Assembly (NCBI RefSeq): GCF_005938675.2
Contig: NZ_VCCH02000068.1
Location: forward strand, 1-45,322
Origin: Mycobacterium sp. KBS0706
Lineage (GTDB): Bacteria; Pseudomonadota; Alphaproteobacteria; DSM-16000; Inquilinaceae
Length of the DNA: 45,322 nt
Direction: 5' to 3'
Positions 40,833 through 45,322 of this stretch are shown here, in pieces (position 1 is the first letter of the stretch; every line of letters starts with the position of its first letter). Made by a program: the position numbers and the translations under genes. Below the pieces are notes generated by a model. It was not told the DNA's origin and ran no database searches. It saw only the letters and a list, made by a program, of their open reading frames with translations.

Positions 40833-41657
40833 ATGTCGTACAACCTGGAATTTTCTGCCAACGGAGCCACCAAGAACTACTTGGGGTCGGCGGAAACAAA
40901 ACCGATGCTCTACGATCTGCACGAAGCGGCTGGGACCAAAGATCATGCTGCGAGCAGTCCGATGATCTCTGAAAGCTCCAGCAACATCCACTTGGCGGTG
41001 ATCGACTATCGCAAGCTCGAACTGGAATGTCTGATACGAGGATTTCGATCCAGAAATCCAAATCTGGAGGCATCCGCCTTTTCCAGTATCGAAGATTGGA
41101 TAAGCATGTCGGAGCTCCATGACCGGGTGTCAGCAATTCTGCTCAATATCGGGTGGCGAAATGCGGCAGACCCTGAGGTTGTGGAAGCGGTCAGGTCTTT
41201 GGCATCGGAATTCTCGGCCATTCCGACGATCGTCATCGGCGACGTGGAAGATATGGTGCACGTCATGAAGATTTTGGAATATGGTGCTCGTGGCTATATT
41301 CCGACCAGTGTGGGCCTCGACGTTGCCATAGAGGCGGTCCGCCTCGCGCGCGCCGGCGGCATTTTTGTTCCGGCCAGTAGCCTTGTCTCCTTTCAACAGC
41401 ATCTGTCTGGCGAGAAGCCGACCCAGAGCAGCGGCATGAATGGCCTCTTCACCGCGCGTCAGGCGGCGGTGGCCGATGCACTGCGTCGGGGCAAAGCCAA
41501 TAAAATCATCGCCTACGAGCTCAATCTCTGCGAGAGCACGGTAAAGGTGCACATTCGAAATATCATGAAGAAACTCAAGGCTAAGAACCGAACTGAGGTG
41601 GCCTACAAGATAAATGACATGATGCCGAGGGGAGGGGGTTCGGATAGATCTATGTAG
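40833..41657 (+). CDS. LuxR-type transcriptional regulator with degenerate receiver
   Basis: A 274-residue protein: a 50-residue polar N-terminal extension, a NarL/FixJ-like receiver fold (about 52-185) and a LuxR-type HTH (FTARQAAVADALRRGKANKI, then LNLCESTVKVHIRNIMKKL, about 206-262). The receiver has lost the phosphorylation site: the acceptor Asp is Asn 105 (AILLNIG), the acidic pair is reduced to D58, and the conserved Lys is Thr 158 (GYIPTS). It is therefore an atypical, phosphorylation-independent regulator, or one controlled by a ligand or partner protein. GGGG precedes the ATG. It sits just upstream of the Wzz/kinase and export genes, so it is probably a dedicated activator of EPS export. 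Confidence 0.9.
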   Translation: MSYNLEFSANGATKNYLGSAETKPMLYDLHEAAGTKDHAASSPMISESSSNIHLAVIDYRKLELECLIRGFRSRNPNLEASAFSSIEDWISMSELHDRVSAILLNIGWRNAADPEVVEAVRSLASEFSAIPTIVIGDVEDMVHVMKILEYGARGYIPTSVGLDVAIEAVRLARAGGIFVPASSLVSFQQHLSGEKPTQSSGMNGLFTARQAAVADALRRGKANKIIAYELNLCESTVKVHIRNIMKKLKAKNRTEVAYKINDMMPRGGGSDRSM

Positions 41658-41699
41658 TTTTTATTGAACTAGAATTATTTTAGGCTTTGGTGGGCGAGA

Positions 41700-43949
41700 A
41701 TGATAGAGATCGCTGCGAATTCCAGTCATCACATGCGGGGGGCGCAGGAATATCTACGAATCCTGCGCCGGCGGAAATGGGCCATTTGGATCCCGGTGGC
41801 CGCCGCGATGATGATCTCCACCTTTCTCTACATGCAGGCGCAGCCACATTATGTTGCGGAGGTCGTCATCGCGCTCGACGTCCGGCGCGTCCAGGTTCTG
41901 CCGGCGGACGCCGTGGTCTCTCCTCTGCCGCAGGACAGCCCTGTTCTCCGCACCGAACTCGACGTCATCTCATCCCGAACGATGGCCGATCGCGTGATCG
42001 ACATCCTCGAGCACACGGGATATCAGCCGGCCGATATCGCGCCGCCCCTGGTCGAGACTTCCCGGGATAAGATCGAACGTTGGATCGGAGACGGGTGGCG
42101 GACCCTCGTCGAGGAGCCCGCCCCAGACCCGGCGGAGCCGCAATCCGATGCGGCGGAGGGGCCGACGCGGCGCGATATGATCGATCGCCTGCTTGACAAT
42201 GTCCAGGTGAGCAACGACGGCCGGTCCTATACGATCTTCATCTCCTACACATCCGGGGATCCCGAATTCTCGGCGGCTGTGGCCAATGCGTTCGGCGAGG
42301 CCTATCTCTCCTACCAGGCCTCGGTCCAGTCGGAGGCCACCCGGCAGGCGAGCGAATGGCTTGGCGCGAAGCTTGACGACCTGCGGCAGCGGCTCGAGAC
42401 ATCCGAGGCGGCAGCCGAACGCTTCCGTCGCGACGCCGGGCTCATCGAATCCGATGGCCAGACGCTCGAGACCCAGCGGATCAATGCCCTCAACATCGAG
42501 CTGGTCCAGGCGCGGTCCAGCCGGGCCGATGCCGAGGCCCGCCTCGAAACCGCGAAGGCGCTGTCGCAGAGCGAAGGCGGGTTGGACAATTTCGCCCAGG
42601 TCCTTGGTTCCGCGACGATCCAGGCGCTTCGGGCCGAGCAGGCGAAGGTCGAGCGCGGCCTGTCCGAGTTGCAGGACACGGGCGCCGTCAAGAGCAGCCA
42701 ACTCCCCTCCCTCAAGTCTCAGCTGGAATCGCTCAAGCAGCAGATCGCCGGCGAGGTGCAGCGCGTCCTCAAGAGCCTCGACAACGAGCTGGACGTCGCC
42801 CGGCGCAAGGAAAACGCGCTGCAGGCCGCTTTCCAGGAGGCCGAGGCCGATCTCACCAAGACCAGCAATGCCCGGGTGCAGCTCAACCAGCTCGAGCGCG
42901 AAGCCACTGCCGATCGCACGATCTACGAGACCTATCTCAACCGCTACAAACAAACCATCGAGCAGGAGGGTTACGCCGTCCGGGAGGCCCGCATGGTCTC
43001 CAAGGCCGAGCCGCCATCCATGCCGGCGAGCCCGAAGCTCGTTCCCTATGCCGGGCTGGGCCTTCTCGCCGGGCTCGGCTTAGGCTTCGGTCTCGCATTG
43101 CTGCGTGAGAGCCTCGACGACCGGGTCCGGTCCCCGGACGATCTGGAGAAGATGATCGGCCTCCCGGTGATCGATCTCGTCCCCCGGATTCGCAGGGTGA
43201 AGCGCCCGGCAGCCGTGTCGGCATTCGTGGTGGACCAGCCCCGATCCGCCTTCAGCGAGGCCATCCGTGCCCTGCGATCGACGCTCCAGCTGGCCCCGGC
43301 GACCCGACGCGCACAGGTCCTGATGTTCACGTCGGTGCATCCCGGCGAGGGCAAGACCAGCCTGGCGGTCTCGCTGGCGCGTTCGGCGGCCAGGACCGGG
43401 CTCAAGGCCATCGTCGTCGACGCGGATCTCCGCAAGCCCGCCATCGCTGCCCAGTTCGGAACGCCCGCGGCCTTGCCGGTTCCCGACGTCAGCGGCGCCG
43501 CGCAGTCATTGGAGGACGCGATCCAGGTCGATCCGCGCTCCCAGGCGCATTTCATCGCCCCGGCATCGTTCGGCGACTCTCTCGACTGTGTCCTCGGCGG
43601 GGCCTATCTGCGGGAGGCTCTGCCGAAGCTCAGGAAGCGATACGATCTCATCATTCTCGACACTGCCCCGGCCTCGACCTCGACCGACGCGGCACAGCTT
43701 GGGGCATTGGCGGACGCTGTCATCCTGGTCGTGCGGTGGGGCCGGACGAACACCGAGGCCGTGGCCACCACCGTCCGGCAGCTCGCCTTCCGCGGGATCC
43801 CGGTGTCCGGCGTCATCCTCAACGGCGTCCCTCCCGGCCGCCAGTCTCGCTACGAAAGCGGTTTCCTCCCCCAATGGCCCCCCGAGATCGACCAGCCGCG
43901 TCCGCCGGACGTGCGTGGTCAGGGCATCGGCCTTGTGAAAGAAGCCTAG
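41700..43949 (+). CDS. Wzz chain-length regulator fused to BY-kinase (ExoP/GumC-like)
   Basis: A 749-residue inner-membrane protein. First membrane segment at about 28-46, Wzz domain, long periplasmic coiled coil (about 205-430), proline motif and second membrane segment (about 448-468), then a cytoplasmic BY-kinase: EAIRALRS (about 520-527), Walker A SVHPGEGKTS (545-554), Walker A' VVDADLRKP (572-580) and Walker B LIILDTAPAS. It controls polymer length and couples Wzy to the export channel. The C-terminus after the kinase core has a single Tyr (RYESGF) in place of the usual cluster of autophosphorylated tyrosines. The coiled coil is long for Wzz and fits the PCP-2a class. The export protein follows 12 bases after the stop. 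Confidence 0.92.
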   Translation: MIEIAANSSHHMRGAQEYLRILRRRKWAIWIPVAAAMMISTFLYMQAQPHYVAEVVIALDVRRVQVLPADAVVSPLPQDSPVLRTELDVISSRTMADRVIDILEHTGYQPADIAPPLVETSRDKIERWIGDGWRTLVEEPAPDPAEPQSDAAEGPTRRDMIDRLLDNVQVSNDGRSYTIFISYTSGDPEFSAAVANAFGEAYLSYQASVQSEATRQASEWLGAKLDDLRQRLETSEAAAERFRRDAGLIESDGQTLETQRINALNIELVQARSSRADAEARLETAKALSQSEGGLDNFAQVLGSATIQALRAEQAKVERGLSELQDTGAVKSSQLPSLKSQLESLKQQIAGEVQRVLKSLDNELDVARRKENALQAAFQEAEADLTKTSNARVQLNQLEREATADRTIYETYLNRYKQTIEQEGYAVREARMVSKAEPPSMPASPKLVPYAGLGLLAGLGLGFGLALLRESLDDRVRSPDDLEKMIGLPVIDLVPRIRRVKRPAAVSAFVVDQPRSAFSEAIRALRSTLQLAPATRRAQVLMFTSVHPGEGKTSLAVSLARSAARTGLKAIVVDADLRKPAIAAQFGTPAALPVPDVSGAAQSLEDAIQVDPRSQAHFIAPASFGDSLDCVLGGAYLREALPKLRKRYDLIILDTAPASTSTDAAQLGALADAVILVVRWGRTNTEAVATTVRQLAFRGIPVSGVILNGVPPGRQSRYESGFLPQWPPEIDQPRPPDVRGQGIGLVKEA

Positions 43950-43961
43950 AAGGGGCGGCTC

Positions 43962-45254
43962 ATGAACACCGAAATCCAGATGACGATGACAGGCCCGGGA
44001 TGTTCGCGACCGGCTTCGGGCCGCGGGACCGGGGCGCGCGTCCTGTCTGGCCTGTTCGCAGCTCTGCTCTGGCTGGGCATTGCGACCCCTGCCACGGCAG
44101 GCGACGGAGCTTACCATGTCGGCCCCGGGGATATCCTGATGGTCAGCGTCTATGGGCAGGAGACGCTCACCGGCCGGTTCCGCGTCGGCCCCGGCGGAGC
44201 CATCGGCTATCCACTTATCGGTGATGTCGATGTCCGCGGGCTTACCACCAGCGAGATCGCCAAGCGGATCGGCGACGAGCTGGAGGAGCATGTCCCGTCG
44301 GGCAAGGCCGTCAGCGTGTCGATCGAGGAATACGCGCCGGTCTTCGTCCTGGGGGAGGTCGAGAAGCCCGGCCCTTATCCGTATCGGCCGGGCATGATCG
44401 CGCTGGAACTCCTCGCCGTCGGCGGCGGATTCAAGCAGCCGACATTGACCCTGGACAACAGCCGGCTCCAGCTCATCTCCACCGAGCAGGACTACACCGA
44501 TTCCCAACTGCTTCGTTTCTCCCTCCAGGTTCGTCGTGCCCGGCTTCAGGCGGAGATGGAGGGGGCTGACGATTTCTCCTTCGTCCCGCCCACGCATGAC
44601 GGCATTCAGGATGTCGATGCGCTGAACCGGATCGTGCAGAGCGAGAAGAACCTGTTCAAGGTGCGCAAGGACTCATTCGAGAGCCAGGACCTGGCGCTGC
44701 AGGCACAGCGCCCCAGCTACGAGCAGGAGATCACGACGCTGGAGCAGGCCGTCAAGCTTCACAACGACGAGCTGGCCTTGCTGGCCGAGGACGTGAAGGC
44801 GATGCAGACCCTGGCCGACCAGAAGCTGACCCAGCTGACGCGGTTGCGCGAGACGCAGCGCAGCTATTCGGTGGCCCAGCGCGATATGCTGGAGCAGCAG
44901 TCCTATCTCGCGCGCGCGCACCAGAACCTGCTGGACCTCGAGCAGCGGCGCGTCGAGCTGCGGAACAAGCGGAACGACGAGGATGCTGCCGATATCCGTG
45001 AGGCGGATCTCGAGATCGCTCGCGCCGACCAGAAGCTGGGCTCGCTTCTCGACACCCTCTCGGAGCTCAAGAAGGCGATGACGACCGCCACCGACGCGGT
45101 CGCGACCTTGACGACGACCTACACCATCACCCGTCTCGTCGATGGCGGATACCAGGAGATCACCGCCAATGAGCGGACGGAAATCCAGCCAGGGGACATC
45201 CTGCGCGCCAGCCAGAAGATCGATCGGCTCGGCCCGCAACTGACCCTCAACTGA
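43962..45254 (+). CDS. Outer-membrane polysaccharide export protein (Wza/ExoF-like) with long coiled coil
   Basis: A 430-residue exported protein. Signal peptide (LSGLFAALLWLGIATPATAG, with an unusually long polar leader), Poly_export domain (AYHVGPGDILMVSVYGQE and YPLIGDVDVRGLT), an SLBB domain (VFVLGEVEKPGPYPYRPG), then a long coiled-coil region (about 225-390) and a C-terminal beta segment containing TEIQPGDILRAS. There is no lipobox cysteine, so unlike Wza it is not a lipoprotein; the build resembles ExoF of rhizobial succinoglycan systems. AAGGGG lies six bases before the ATG. The coiled coil may reach across the periplasm toward the Wzz partner encoded just upstream. Confidence 0.9.
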   Translation: MNTEIQMTMTGPGCSRPASGRGTGARVLSGLFAALLWLGIATPATAGDGAYHVGPGDILMVSVYGQETLTGRFRVGPGGAIGYPLIGDVDVRGLTTSEIAKRIGDELEEHVPSGKAVSVSIEEYAPVFVLGEVEKPGPYPYRPGMIALELLAVGGGFKQPTLTLDNSRLQLISTEQDYTDSQLLRFSLQVRRARLQAEMEGADDFSFVPPTHDGIQDVDALNRIVQSEKNLFKVRKDSFESQDLALQAQRPSYEQEITTLEQAVKLHNDELALLAEDVKAMQTLADQKLTQLTRLRETQRSYSVAQRDMLEQQSYLARAHQNLLDLEQRRVELRNKRNDEDAADIREADLEIARADQKLGSLLDTLSELKKAMTTATDAVATLTTTYTITRLVDGGYQEITANERTEIQPGDILRASQKIDRLGPQLTLN

Positions 45255-45268
45255 CCGGCCGCCGCACG

Positions 45269-45294
45269 ACGCCGGCCCTGGCTGCCGCCGGCGT
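45269..45294 (+). terminator. Hairpin after the export gene, possible terminator
   Basis: ACGCCGGC (45269-45276) pairs perfectly with GCCGGCGT (45287-45294), loop of 10 bases, 15 bases after the stop codon. Only a short pyrimidine stretch (GTCTCCTT) follows, so termination strength is uncertain. Confidence 0.45.
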
Positions 45295-45322
45295 GTCTCC
45301 TTCGAAAGAGCCTCACTCCACC

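Overview
The window is GC-rich (AT-rich patches occur almost only between genes) and looks like an alphaproteobacterium, probably a Rhodospirillales or Azospirillum-like organism. This rests on a PleD-type REC-REC-GGDEF protein, an LspL-type uronate epimerase, ExoP/ExoF-like export proteins and an RTX protein. No rRNA, tRNA, CRISPR array, insertion sequence or phage gene was seen. The genus is a guess. Almost the whole window is a cell-surface polysaccharide (EPS) locus with a signalling block on its left side.

Left block (1-9275): the 5' end of a TolC-type outer membrane channel (minus strand, cut by the window edge); a tightly overlapped plus-strand operon of an EAL phosphodiesterase, a FIST sensor protein and a cytoplasmic histidine kinase; a lone three-His-box desaturase; a PleD-like diguanylate cyclase response regulator; and a 664-residue protein made almost wholly of calcium-binding RTX repeats, followed by a clear intrinsic terminator. 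The layout suggests that a sensor and kinase set c-di-GMP through the cyclase and the EAL protein, next to an RTX protein probably secreted by type I export and next to the EPS genes.

EPS part 1 (9938-21167, plus strand): a LysM/Ig-like envelope protein, an SGNH hydrolase, an NDP-sugar epimerase, a GT2 glycosyltransferase, a first zinc-finger SAM methyltransferase, a Wzx-type flippase, and a four-gene overlapped cassette (TylCIII/NovU-type C-methyltransferase, sugar-1-phosphate cytidylyltransferase-like enzyme, PIG-L deacetylase, DUF218/YdcF protein). The cassette suggests a C-methyl-branched, possibly deacetylated sugar. A secreted beta-helix protein (21190-23706, minus) may cut or remodel the polymer.

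EPS part 2 (24107-40324): a WecA/MraY-type priming phosphotransferase, a GT4, a polytopic protein that is the best Wzy candidate, two left-handed beta-helix acyltransferases and an LspL-like epimerase form one plus-strand operon; three GT4 glycosyltransferases form a minus-strand operon; then come a DegT aminotransferase, gmd-fcl (GDP-L-fucose), a Crp/Fnr-type regulator and a GalE-like epimerase.

Right end (40833-45254): a LuxR-type regulator with a receiver that cannot be phosphorylated in the usual way, a Wzz/BY-kinase fusion and an outer-membrane polysaccharide export protein without a lipobox. Together the genes describe a complete Wzx/Wzy-dependent pathway: priming, chain building with fucose, uronate/galactose-type and branched sugars, flipping, polymerisation, length control and export, with acetylation, hydrolase and lyase-type trimming, under at least two dedicated transcription factors and probably c-di-GMP.
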